In this document: positions 17,279-26,288 of the stretch, one piece after another
Layout of the letters: each line of letters starts with the position of its first letter
How positions within the stretch are numbered: the stretch's first letter is position 1
Assembly: GCA_009917695.1 (NCBI GenBank)
Contig: JAACJG010000014.1
Coordinates: forward strand, 1 to 50,958
DNA length: 50,958 nucleotides
Reading direction: 5' to 3'
Source of the DNA: Candidatus Rifleibacterium amylolyticum
GTDB taxonomy: Bacteria > Muiribacteriota > Ozemobacteria > Ozemobacterales > Ozemobacteraceae
The notes under the pieces: model-generated
The model's database searches: none
What the model saw: only the letters and a program-made list of their open reading frames with translations
What the model was told of the DNA's origin: nothing
Program-made: the position numbers and the translations under genes

Positions 17279-18402
17279 AGTTCAGAATCGAAAAAAAGAC
17301 ACTGCACGAAGCAATAAACGTTGTCAGCCGCGCTGTAGCCAGCAAAACCTCACGCCCGGTATTGCTTAATCTCTTGATGACAGCGCACGACAACAGTCTG
17401 CGCTTTGTCGGCACCGATCTCGACATCATGATGATTTCGAGTCAGGCCGCCGAAATCGAAGAGCAGGGTCATTTCACAATTCCGGCCAAGCTCATTCAGG
17501 AAATAGTCAGCAGCATTCCTGACGAAGAAGACGGCCGCGTTCTTTTTGAACTCGACAACGAAGACACCCGCGAAGTATCGCTGAGCTGTGGTCGCAGCCG
17601 ATTTCATCTGCAGGTTCAGCCGGCTGATGATTTTCCGCCGGTACCGGTTATCGACAACGAAGAATTCGTCTCATTCAGCGTCAATTCAGCTTTACTAAAA
17701 CAAGGGCTCAAAGAAGCCGGAGTCGCCGTTAACACGGAAGAAGGCAACCCGGTGCAAAAGAGCGTCTGCGTTGACTTTGCCGCCGCCGGAATGCCGACAC
17801 TGGCTTCAACTGACAGCAAGCGCCTGGCCGTTACCACCCTGCACGGCATAGAAATACCCGAAAGCATGCGCAAAACCCTTATTGTTCCTTCGCGCGCCGT
17901 AGCTGAACTGGTCAGACTTCTTGACAGCAACGACAGTATAAAATTAGGTCTGTATAAAGAACAGCTGGTTATCTGCACCGAACACTTTCAGCTGATCACC
18001 CGGCTGGTCGATGGCAAGTTTCCTGATTACAACCGTGTTCTCCCGAAAGAGTCGAGCCGCAGCCTGAAGATCGACCGCAAGGACTTTTTACAGGCTCTCA
18101 AGGCAGTCGCACCGATTGCGCGCTCTAACAGCGACCTGGTCAACTTCGACGTGGGCCCGAATGAAACCCGCATCTGGGCCAAGGCCCCAGAAAAAGGGAC
18201 GGCCGAAATGTTTATCAGCACAGAATTGTCAGGCGAACCGATAAACATTTCCTTCAACATCAACTTTGTGCTCGATTTCGTCAACAACGTCAGCGACGCC
18301 CAGATCATTCTCGACATGACGACGCCAAATTACCCGGGGCTGCTCAAGACCGGCAACCCCGAGTCTGAATTCAAATACGTAATAATGCCAATGTCTTACT
18401 GA
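17275..18402 (+). CDS. dnaN: DNA polymerase III sliding clamp (beta subunit)
   Basis: 375 residues from ATG 17275, which follows AAGGAG at 8 nt and overlaps the ileS stop by 4 bp. The dimeric clamp tethers polymerase to DNA. Typical markers are the start MKFRIEKKTLHEAI, SRPVLLNLLM, GTDLDI, FPDYNRVLP in the third domain, and the C-terminal YVIMPMSY, which corresponds to the usual MPMR[LI] end. Three beta-clamp domains of about 120 residues fill the length. The position is unusual: clamp genes normally follow dnaA near the origin, and neither dnaA nor recF is present in this window. It could be the sole clamp in a rearranged genome or a second copy. Confidence 0.95.
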   Translation: MKFRIEKKTLHEAINVVSRAVASKTSRPVLLNLLMTAHDNSLRFVGTDLDIMMISSQAAEIEEQGHFTIPAKLIQEIVSSIPDEEDGRVLFELDNEDTREVSLSCGRSRFHLQVQPADDFPPVPVIDNEEFVSFSVNSALLKQGLKEAGVAVNTEEGNPVQKSVCVDFAAAGMPTLASTDSKRLAVTTLHGIEIPESMRKTLIVPSRAVAELVRLLDSNDSIKLGLYKEQLVICTEHFQLITRLVDGKFPDYNRVLPKESSRSLKIDRKDFLQALKAVAPIARSNSDLVNFDVGPNETRIWAKAPEKGTAEMFISTELSGEPINISFNINFVLDFVNNVSDAQIILDMTTPNYPGLLKTGNPESEFKYVIMPMSY

Positions 18403-18419
18403 CAAGGAAGCAGGATAAA

Positions 18420-19733
18420 ATGAGCCGACAAGACCTCGCCCGTATTCGCCTCGATATCGCCAGTGAAAAGTCTGAGATCCGCAAGAACGCTCTTGCCGAA
18501 ATCAAGAACTGGACTCCGGCTGAAGCGCTTCCCATTCTTGCAGCAACCATAGATCGTAAAAACGATGACGTGTTGCTCGACATCAGCAAAGCGATGCTCT
18601 CATTCAAAGACGAGGCTTTGCCCTATCTGGTCAAGGCGTTGACTTCTGATAACTGGTCGATGCGCCGCTCGGCATCGTTCATTCTTGGCAAACTCGGCGC
18701 CAATTCGCTGAAAAAACTCATGGAAATGATTCCCGAAAATGAAGAAGACGTCGACTACTGGATGGTACAGACCCTCGGCAACATGGGCGGCGAGGCCGTG
18801 CAGTATCTGGTCAGAGTTTTCAAGCACAACAACGAGAAGATAAGGCTGGCTGCGATCAGAGCCGCTCAGAATGTTAACGACCCACGCATGGTAGTGTCTC
18901 TGCTGCATCTGCTGGAAGAGCAGAACTGGCCTGTGCGCAAAGCCGCTTACGACAGCCTTGAACGTCTTTATGTCAACAACCTGCCGGCAGTGGTCGAAGC
19001 TCTCGATAACAGTTCAGACGAAGCCAAATACTGGATAATCAAGCTGCTGGCACAGCAGGCCAATCCCGAGCTGACCGCAAAGTTCGCCAAAATCGTCGAT
19101 AACGGCCCGATGGAATCAAAGCTGGAAGCGATAAAAGCTCTGAGCATGATCGAAAACACCGAAGCACACCGCATTCTGGTCGGTTATCTCGCACACAAAT
19201 CCTGGATCATCAGAAAAACGGCAGCTGACGCGATTTATTCGCAGGGTCTCGGCGCTTCTGACGAGCTGATTTCGGCAATCAACGGATCAAACGTAGATGC
19301 CAGATACTGGTCGGTCAAGCTGCTCGGCCAGTCAAAAGAACCGCGCATATTCGAAGAAATCGTCAAATGCCTGCAGGACACCCACGCTTCCGTGCGCTCA
19401 GCGGCCTGTCAGGCGCTCGGCGCCCTTGGCGACAAACGCTCGCTCGCTCCACTGATGACAATGCTCAACGACGAAGCCGAAGAGGTAAGAACTGCCGCAA
19501 TCCTGGCTCTCAGCCAGATCGGCGAACGCGACGAAGCTCCAGCAAAGTCGGCACTGCCAGCCCATGTGCGTCAGGAAAACATGATGCCCTGCGTTCACTG
19601 CGGCAAAATGGTCGGGCGCAACTTTACCTTCTGCCCCTTCTGCCTCGGTCATCTCCGGCATGCCTGCCGGAACTGCGGCCGTGCTATCGACACCAAATGG
19701 AAAGGCTGCCCCGACTGCGGCACTCCAATTTAG
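18420..19733 (+). CDS. HEAT-repeat protein with C-terminal double zinc ribbon
   Basis: 437 residues; ATG at 18420 follows AGGA 6 nt upstream, 17 nt after dnaN. Residues about 1-370 form about ten HEAT/PBS-lyase-like repeats (for example DNWSMRRSASFILGKLGANS, QNWPVRKAAYDSLERLY, HASVRSAACQALGALGDKRS). The last 47 residues carry eight cysteines in four CxxC pairs (CVHC, CPFC, CRNC, CPDC), a double zinc ribbon. There is no signal peptide, so it is cytoplasmic. HEAT solenoids hold partner proteins, and zinc ribbons often bind nucleic acid or proteins. As the last gene of the dnaN operon it could assist clamp or translation complexes, but this is only guilt by association. Confidence 0.88.
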   Translation: MSRQDLARIRLDIASEKSEIRKNALAEIKNWTPAEALPILAATIDRKNDDVLLDISKAMLSFKDEALPYLVKALTSDNWSMRRSASFILGKLGANSLKKLMEMIPENEEDVDYWMVQTLGNMGGEAVQYLVRVFKHNNEKIRLAAIRAAQNVNDPRMVVSLLHLLEEQNWPVRKAAYDSLERLYVNNLPAVVEALDNSSDEAKYWIIKLLAQQANPELTAKFAKIVDNGPMESKLEAIKALSMIENTEAHRILVGYLAHKSWIIRKTAADAIYSQGLGASDELISAINGSNVDARYWSVKLLGQSKEPRIFEEIVKCLQDTHASVRSAACQALGALGDKRSLAPLMTMLNDEAEEVRTAAILALSQIGERDEAPAKSALPAHVRQENMMPCVHCGKMVGRNFTFCPFCLGHLRHACRNCGRAIDTKWKGCPDCGTPI

Positions 19734-19760
19734 GTTGCTCACCGCCGGTCTCTGACAAAA

Positions 19761-19788
19761 GTGGCCGCTCCATTGTCTGGGCGGCCAC
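19761..19788 (+). terminator. Hairpin after the dnaN operon, no U tract
   Basis: Perfect 8-bp GC-rich stem GTGGCCGC / GCGGCCAC with a 12-nt loop, 28 nt past the HEAT gene stop. It lacks a U run on the plus strand and may protect the 3' end or pause polymerase ahead of the stronger terminator at 19855. Confidence 0.45.
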
Positions 19789-19854
19789 GCATAGGGGATT
19801 AGAGATCAGTGGGAGAAACATTATAGAGAGGGACTTACAAAACTATTGAATCAA

Positions 19855-19882
19855 CTCGCCGCAAGGCGGGTTTTTTCTTTTT
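19855..19882 (+). terminator. Rho-independent terminator of the mtnA-dnaN operon
   Basis: Stem CTCGCC / GGCGGG closed by a GCAA tetraloop, followed by TTTTTTCTTTTT. The end of the operon is therefore about 120 nt past its last stop codon. The same loop and stem style recurs at 35969. Confidence 0.85.
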
Positions 19883-19934
19883 CCAGAATGTTTGACTGTG
19901 GTATTCTTGAAAAGGTTCCAGAAAGTAGGAAAAA

Positions 19935-22900
19935 ATGTTTAAAAACAAAATAAAATTTTTGCTCTTTCTGCTTTTGAGTGCCCTGTTCATAGTAGAAGCG
20001 GGCTTTGCTGACCCGATAAAAAAAGAGATCAAAATCGGGATTTTAAAAAAAGAGAGCATAGGCGGCTGGGATTACGAGTGGCAGGAAACCATCGACTTTC
20101 TGAACCAGAGAGTCAATGACCACGACTTCAAAATTCTCATGTTGTCCTGGTCTGATCTGAAGCAGGCGGTTGCCAGCGGCAAAGTCGACTTTGTCATTGC
20201 CAGCCCGGTGTTCAATATCGAACTCGACCTCGAAGGTCAGCTTACAATAATTGCCACTCTGCGCCGCGAGAGCGAAAAAATAGATGCTTTCGACAACCTG
20301 TTTGGCTCAGTAATTTTCTGGCGCGCTGATAACATAGAAATAAAGTCGTTATGGGATCTTCGCAATAAAACGATTGCAGCTGGCCCGGTGAATTCTATTG
20401 GCGGCTGGCTGGCAGCCGCACGTGAATTCGCCGAAAGAGGCATTGACCTGCGCAATGCCGCCAGTAAAGTATTCCATCACATCGACACCAACAAGATAGT
20501 CGATGAGGTAATGAGCAGAAAGACTGATTTCGGCATCTGCCGTACCTCCAGCCTTGAGCTTCTGGCAGCAACCGGTAAGTTAAACATGGACGACATTGTT
20601 TACAGCCGCGAATTGTATATGCACACTGAACATCTGCCATTTGCCTGCTCAACCAGGCTTTACCCGGAATGGTCTTTTGCCAGAGTAATTCATACACCTG
20701 CCAACCTTGTAGAAAAGGTAACGCTCAACCTTCTGCGCATGTCAAACATTGACGAACCAAGAAAAATTACCTGGGAATTCCCGGCCAACTATTCGCAGGT
20801 TCATCAGATGATGCAGACGCTCAATCTCGAGCCCTTCCGCAGTGAAAATTCTCTGGTCAACATGTTGGTCAAGCGCATGCGCAGGTGGCTGACCGGCCTG
20901 ATAATAACGCTGCTGGCACTGGGTTCACTGGTTTTTTATCTGCTCAAACTCAATTACCGACTACGCAATCTTACCCTGGAACTCAACAGCCAGCGGGGAT
21001 TTCTCAAACATCTGGTAGACTCGCTGCCCGACATGATATTTGTAAAAGATCAGGCCGGGCATTACCTTATGTGCAATCAGGCTTTCGCTGAGGCTTTTAA
21101 TATCAGCTCCGACACTATCCACGACAAATCAGACAGCGACATATTTGGCAGTGCGCACCCATTTCTTGATATTGTCGACCTTCACAGCCAGGGGTCTGCC
21201 ATACAGAAACTTGTCAGAGAAATAGAAATAGCCGGCCCCAGCACGATTTTTGGTGAAATCATCAAGGTGTCCTGCCCGTTACATGGTTTGCAGGAACCGG
21301 TTACTATCGGCATTATCCGCGACATTTCAGTCAGTTACCGCGCCAGACAGCTCCAAGAGCAGCGTGAAAGGCTGATTTCAGGAATTGCCGAAGCAGCCCA
21401 TCTCATTGTCGGCGCCGAAGCTTCGGTTGAAAAATCGATGCCAGCGGCGCTTGACGCCATAGCCAGAGCAGTAGGCGCTGACCGCATCGGCATGATAAGG
21501 CATGAAGAATTCAACGACAAAACCAATGATGAAAAGCCGACATTCCGCTGTTTTTCTTGCCACTGTCGCGACGAACACCAGTGTCACCGCGATACTGCCC
21601 AAATGATTGAAACCATAATCAGAGAGCATTATTCACGACTGCTGGCAGGAAACTGTATCGGCCGCAGTACAACAGAGTTTTCAGGGACAATTATCGCAGA
21701 ACTTGTCAGAATGGGAATAAAGTCACTGCTTATCATACCGGTATTTGTTCATAAAAAATTCTGGGGTTGTCTCGAAGTACACGTTCTGCAAGCGGCACGC
21801 AGCTGGTTCGACTTTGAACTCGCGGCCCTCGAGCTGGCTGCTGAAATTTTCGGATCTATGATCGAGCGCAGCAATGATTTCGTCCAACTGGTCAATTATC
21901 GCGACCGGCTCAAACTGGCGCTCGATTCAGCCGGCCTCTATCTGTGGGAATACGACTTCGAGAACCGCGAGAATATGACACCGGACGACCTTTATCTCAA
22001 TCTCGGCTATCTCGGCCGGGAAAAGATAGTAGAACAGCGAGAACTCGGTTTTGATATACTTCACGAAGATGACCGACATCTGATACGTAACATTGCTGAT
22101 GCCGAGAACTGTCAGTTCGAAGTCAGGCTACTGAGCCAGAGTGGCAAATATCTATGGCACTCTTTTATCGGACGCAACTATTTTGACGCCAGTCATAAAC
22201 ACTTGCGTATCATCGGCTTTTTCCGTAACACCAGCGTCGAACACCAGCGCGATATGGCCTTGCGTATGGAAGAAGGTCGCAACGTTCATGCCCTGACGGC
22301 CGCTCATGCCGCCAGCTGGGAATATGTGCCGGAAGAGCGCAGATTTTACTGGTCGCGCCACATCAAAAAACTTCTGGGCTACAACCCCGAGATTTTCTCT
22401 CCTAATATCCAGTCGGTATACCAGATTATTCACCCTGACGATCTGCCGGCCGCCAAAGATGCCGTGCGCAAATTTCTTGTCTCAGGCAAAGAATTGCGCT
22501 TTGACTGCCGCCTGCGCCATTTTGATGGTTCTTACTCCTGGTTCGTCAACATCGGCACCCAGGTCGAAGACCCTGAACTGGCTGATTACCGCTATTACGG
22601 CATTATCATCGACATATCGGAAACCAGGCGTCTTCAGGAAAATCTCACAGAAGCGCGCAACCGTGCGCTTATGGCGAGCAAAGCCAAAAGCGAATTCCTT
22701 GCCAATATGTCGCATGAAATTCGCACGCCGATGAACGGCATTCTCGGCATGCTCGAGCTGCTCATGGCCACCAGTCTCGATCATCGCCAGCGAGAATTCG
22801 CCGGGCTGATCTATCGTTCCTCGCAGTCACTTCTCGGCATTCTCAACGCTGTTCTCGACCTTTCTAAGATCGAGGCTGGCAAAATCGTTCTTGAAAAAGA

Positions 22901-24644
22901 CAGCATCAACCTGCGCCGGTTGCTCGAAGAAGTTGTCAGCCTGATGCAGCCTCTCGCGGAGAAAAAAAGAATCGAAGTCATTCTCAAATACCCCCCAGCC
23001 GCGCCAGATCAGATAGTTGCCGATGGAGGCCGATTGCGTCAGGTTTTGACCAACCTTCTGAGCAACTCGGTCAAGTTCACTCAAGAAGGCTTCGTCATCG
23101 TCGAGGTGGCTGCCGAAATACAGACTGATGGCAAAACCGGGCGTTTCAGCTTTTCGGTAAAAGACACGGGCATCGGCATGAGCGATGAGCAACAGCAGCT
23201 GGTTTTTGAGAAATTCAGTCAGGCTGATTCTTCTATTACCAGGCGTTTTGGTGGTACCGGCCTGGGCTTGACGATATGCCAGGAACTGATAAGGCTGATG
23301 GGCGGCGAAATATCGCTGGAGAGCGCAACCGGACTGGGCACCAGAATAAGCTTCACTCTCACCCTCGAACTGCTCAATGAAACGCCGGCTGTGCCAACCC
23401 ACTTTCCTGAAAAACTGCGAACATTCGTCGCCGGGCACAACAGCCCGGTTGTCGATACCGTGTGCGAAATAATAAGTTCATGGAATATCGACTGTAGTAA
23501 GGTCAGCTACGACGAACTTCCGGAAGTCATAAGATCCGAGTCTGCCTCCAGTCATCCGGTGGTTACCATTTTCGATTTTCCGCCAGGAGAACAGCTGCCT
23601 GAGCATCTCAAATACCAGAAACCTGACAATGTTACCGGCAGCATTTTCCTGATGACCCCTCGTCAGCTGGCTTCCATAGATAGTCGAGACCAGGATTTCT
23701 CGACCATCTATCTTCTCAGCAAGCCGGTCACCACTGCCAAGCTCTACAATGCCATGCTCGAAATACTGCAAAGACCTGAGCAACGCCTTTACGAAATAAA
23801 CAAATCAGGCCGTTTCAATAGCATCAAGCCGGCAAAAGCATACGAAAACCTCAACCTGCATCTACTGGTGGTCGAAGACAACGAAATCAACCAGGAAGTT
23901 GCCAGAGGAATTCTCGAAATGATGGGTTGCCGTGTCACCCTGGCCAGCTCTGGTGCGGTTGCTCTTGAGCATCTCGAACATGTCAGATTCGACGCCGTGC
24001 TGCTCGATTGCCAGATGCCCGAAATGGATGGATTCGAAGTTGTCAGAATTATCCGCGAAAATCCTGAACTCAAGGATCTGCCGGTAATCGCCATGACTGC
24101 GCATTCAATGCCGGGAGACCGTGAGAAGTGCATTAATTCAGGCATGAACGACTACATCGCCAAACCGGTCGAAGCCCGACAGCTCCAGAGCGTTCTGCGC
24201 CGGGTCACTCAAGCGAAAACAGTTGAAGAAAGCCATGAAAACGAAGGCAGGACTTTTTTGATCTCCAGCGACGAGCAGTCACCCGATGTAATACTTGACA
24301 GCGCGCGGATAAGACGCATTTTTGGTCGCAAGCCACAATCACTCAGCCGCCTGGTAAAGGCTGCTTTTGCCAATTACACAAATCTCGACCGACAAATAAA
24401 AGAACAGATCGTCAATAAAGACTTTCAGGCAGCTGCCAGCAATGCGCATACCATCAAGGGCTCTCTCGGCAATCTCGGCGGCAACCGCGCGGCGGCACTG
24501 GCCGCCGAGCTGGAACAGGCACTCAATAATAGCAACGGTGCGCAGGCCAGCGAAATAAGAAAAAAACTCGAACAAGCATTCAACGAATTTTTCACCCAGC
24601 TCGAAAAGCTTGAAGCCGAAATCAACAGTCCACCTGAAAATTGA
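19935..24644 (+). CDS. Hybrid sensor histidine kinase with PhnD-like sensor, PAS/GAF, receiver and HPt domains
   Basis: 1569 residues. Order: signal peptide (1-25); periplasmic PhnD-like ligand-binding domain (about 28-305, KIGILKKESI to the YSQVHQMMQTL end); membrane helix (about 318-337); PAS (SLPDMIFVKDQAGHYLMCNQ); GAF-like domain (about 485-640) carrying a Cys/His cluster (C539, C542, H543, C544, H548, C550, H551); two more PAS domains; HisKA with FLANMSHEIRTPMNG (H927); HATPase with NLLSNSVKFT, DTGIGMS and GGTGLGLT; a degenerate receiver (about 1170-1290); a full receiver with phospho-acceptor D1358 in LLDCQMPEMDG; and an HPt with HTIKG (H1505). All phosphorelay residues are present. PhnD-like sensors occur in kinases such as TtrS for small oxyanions. 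No partner regulator lies next to it. The start is weakly supported (AGGAAAAA before ATG). Confidence 0.93.
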   Translation: MFKNKIKFLLFLLLSALFIVEAGFADPIKKEIKIGILKKESIGGWDYEWQETIDFLNQRVNDHDFKILMLSWSDLKQAVASGKVDFVIASPVFNIELDLEGQLTIIATLRRESEKIDAFDNLFGSVIFWRADNIEIKSLWDLRNKTIAAGPVNSIGGWLAAAREFAERGIDLRNAASKVFHHIDTNKIVDEVMSRKTDFGICRTSSLELLAATGKLNMDDIVYSRELYMHTEHLPFACSTRLYPEWSFARVIHTPANLVEKVTLNLLRMSNIDEPRKITWEFPANYSQVHQMMQTLNLEPFRSENSLVNMLVKRMRRWLTGLIITLLALGSLVFYLLKLNYRLRNLTLELNSQRGFLKHLVDSLPDMIFVKDQAGHYLMCNQAFAEAFNISSDTIHDKSDSDIFGSAHPFLDIVDLHSQGSAIQKLVREIEIAGPSTIFGEIIKVSCPLHGLQEPVTIGIIRDISVSYRARQLQEQRERLISGIAEAAHLIVGAEASVEKSMPAALDAIARAVGADRIGMIRHEEFNDKTNDEKPTFRCFSCHCRDEHQCHRDTAQMIETIIREHYSRLLAGNCIGRSTTEFSGTIIAELVRMGIKSLLIIPVFVHKKFWGCLEVHVLQAARSWFDFELAALELAAEIFGSMIERSNDFVQLVNYRDRLKLALDSAGLYLWEYDFENRENMTPDDLYLNLGYLGREKIVEQRELGFDILHEDDRHLIRNIADAENCQFEVRLLSQSGKYLWHSFIGRNYFDASHKHLRIIGFFRNTSVEHQRDMALRMEEGRNVHALTAAHAASWEYVPEERRFYWSRHIKKLLGYNPEIFSPNIQSVYQIIHPDDLPAAKDAVRKFLVSGKELRFDCRLRHFDGSYSWFVNIGTQVEDPELADYRYYGIIIDISETRRLQENLTEARNRALMASKAKSEFLANMSHEIRTPMNGILGMLELLMATSLDHRQREFAGLIYRSSQSLLGILNAVLDLSKIEAGKIVLEKDSINLRRLLEEVVSLMQPLAEKKRIEVILKYPPAAPDQIVADGGRLRQVLTNLLSNSVKFTQEGFVIVEVAAEIQTDGKTGRFSFSVKDTGIGMSDEQQQLVFEKFSQADSSITRRFGGTGLGLTICQELIRLMGGEISLESATGLGTRISFTLTLELLNETPAVPTHFPEKLRTFVAGHNSPVVDTVCEIISSWNIDCSKVSYDELPEVIRSESASSHPVVTIFDFPPGEQLPEHLKYQKPDNVTGSIFLMTPRQLASIDSRDQDFSTIYLLSKPVTTAKLYNAMLEILQRPEQRLYEINKSGRFNSIKPAKAYENLNLHLLVVEDNEINQEVARGILEMMGCRVTLASSGAVALEHLEHVRFDAVLLDCQMPEMDGFEVVRIIRENPELKDLPVIAMTAHSMPGDREKCINSGMNDYIAKPVEARQLQSVLRRVTQAKTVEESHENEGRTFLISSDEQSPDVILDSARIRRIFGRKPQSLSRLVKAAFANYTNLDRQIKEQIVNKDFQAAASNAHTIKGSLGNLGGNRAAALAAELEQALNNSNGAQASEIRKKLEQAFNEFFTQLEKLEAEINSPPEN

Positions 24645-24651
24645 CCAGCAA

Positions 24652-24685
24652 AACGGGGCTGTCTCTCCTATGAGACAGCCCCGTT
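24652..24685. terminator. Bidirectional terminator between the kinase and flotillin genes
   Basis: Perfect 14-bp stem AACGGGGCTGTCTC / GAGACAGCCCCGTT with a 6-nt loop, between two convergent stop codons. U-rich tails are short on both strands (GTTATAAA; TTGCTGG), but the stem is very stable. Confidence 0.75.
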
Positions 24686-24710
24686 GTTATAAACCGGGTT
24701 TAGTCAGTAA

Positions 24711-26288
24711 CTATTTGGCGGGCGAGGCCGGGCGGGCCTGCTTGCGCTCTCCTGTCTGCTGCGGCTGCGAATGATTTTCGTGCTTCGACTCATCAGGCAT
24801 TACCTTGCCAAGATAACTGGGCAACTCGACGCCGGCCATACCTGCGATATCCTGCAACGGTGGCAGCGATTTAACAAAGCTCGAAACGAAGTTTGAAGTC
24901 GATGAATTGCCGCCTTCGCCGGAATCCCAGACGGTGATCTTGTCGATCTTGAGATTCTTGATCGCTTCGACCTGCTTTTCGACGATAGATTCGATCTTTT
25001 CGACCATCAGCAGAGTCGCCAGCGCGCGCGGATCATTGTTGACGCTCTTGAGCAGTTCAGAATAACCGAGCGCTTTGGCTTCGAGCACCTTCTTGACGCC
25101 TTCAGCCTCAGCCTGATAGTTGAGCAGCAACGCGTCGGCATTACCCTTGGCTTCGATACTGATCTTGCCGGCTTCCGCCTGAGCATCGAGCTCGATCTTG
25201 CGCTTGTCGATTTCTTTTTGAACGATTTCTTCGGCAGTCAGGCGTTCAAGTTCGGCTTTATACTGGGCTTTCTGAATTTCAACCTGAGCTTCGCGCACGG
25301 CAATTTCGGCCTTTTTGCGGGCCTCTGCTTCTTTTACAACCAGCTCTGAGTTCGAAATTACGATAGAAGCCTTAGATTTGTTTTCGCCTTCGATTGCTTC
25401 GGCTTCACGCTGCTGCACGTAAATACGGCGCTGCGCTTCGGCTTCTTTCTCACCCATTTCAGCTTCGGCCAGCTTCTTGGCAACCTGAACCGTCTTTTCG
25501 CTGTTGGCTGCAGCTTCACCGATTACCGCCTCAGCTTCTTTTTTCTGTACGTAAATGCGGCGGTCGGCTTCGGCTTCCTTTTCACCCTTGTCGGCTTCTG
25601 AAAGGTTGCGGGAAACCTGAATCGCACGCTCGCGGTTAGCCGCAGAAACACCAATATCACCAAGCTGCTTCTGCTGAGCCACATCGATATTGGCTTTGTT
25701 GATAGCTTCTGAAGAAGCCTTTTTACCGATACTCTCAATGTATTCAGAAGTGTCGGTAATGTCGGTGATGTTAACGTTGATCAGATACAGACCGATCTTG
25801 TTGAGCTCGGGCTCGACGTTCTTGCGAACCGACTCAAGAAAGCTTTCGCGGTCCTGGTTGATCTGCTCGATGGTCAACGATGCTACTGTCAGACGCAGCT
25901 GACCGAAAATAATTTCCTTGGCCATGTCTTCCATGGCTGATGAAGACAGCATGAGCAGGCGCTCGGCGGCGTTGTTCATGATCTTGGGGTCAGTGCTGAT
26001 ACCGACGGTAAAAGTCGAAGGCACGTTGATGCGGATATTCTGCAGCGACAGAGCATTCTGCAACGGAATGCTGATAGTCATCGGCGTCAGGCTGAGATAG
26101 GCGTAATCCTGAATGAGCGGCCATACCAGCGCGCCACCGCCATGCAGACACTTGGCCGAGCGATTTTCGGCCACCTTACCGTAAATGACCAGAATCTTAT
26201 CCGATGGACAACGCTTGAACCTCGTCGCCAGAAACACAAATGTCGAAAAAAGTAAGGCAACAACTACAGCTGCAACTACCGGCCACAT
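24711..26288 (-). CDS. Flotillin-like SPFH membrane scaffold protein
   Basis: 525 residues; ATG follows AAGGAGGAAAATT. Layout: N-terminal membrane hairpin (1-22), SPFH/band 7 domain (about 25-190, with DKILVIYGKV and LNKIGLYLINVNITDI), then a long Ala/Glu-rich coiled coil (about 195-430) and a C-terminal flotillin tail (LPPLQDIAGMAGVELP) ending in a polar stretch. The coiled coil has an internal duplication with a 44-residue period: N218 onward and N262 onward share a GEKEAEA-RRIYVQ core. Flotillins organise membrane microdomains and recruit partners. It overlaps the upstream NfeD-like gene by 13 bp, the usual bacterial pairing. Confidence 0.93.
   Translation of the reverse strand: MWPVVAAVVVALLFSTFVFLATRFKRCPSDKILVIYGKVAENRSAKCLHGGGALVWPLIQDYAYLSLTPMTISIPLQNALSLQNIRINVPSTFTVGISTDPKIMNNAAERLLMLSSSAMEDMAKEIIFGQLRLTVASLTIEQINQDRESFLESVRKNVEPELNKIGLYLINVNITDITDTSEYIESIGKKASSEAINKANIDVAQQKQLGDIGVSAANRERAIQVSRNLSEADKGEKEAEADRRIYVQKKEAEAVIGEAAANSEKTVQVAKKLAEAEMGEKEAEAQRRIYVQQREAEAIEGENKSKASIVISNSELVVKEAEARKKAEIAVREAQVEIQKAQYKAELERLTAEEIVQKEIDKRKIELDAQAEAGKISIEAKGNADALLLNYQAEAEGVKKVLEAKALGYSELLKSVNNDPRALATLLMVEKIESIVEKQVEAIKNLKIDKITVWDSGEGGNSSTSNFVSSFVKSLPPLQDIAGMAGVELPSYLGKVMPDESKHENHSQPQQTGERKQARPASPAK

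Noticed and set aside
21543-21590. Heme c site (CxxCH) in the hybrid kinase
   Set aside because: Heme c is attached outside the membrane, but this domain follows the helix and is cytoplasmic. A metal or Fe-S cluster is more likely.
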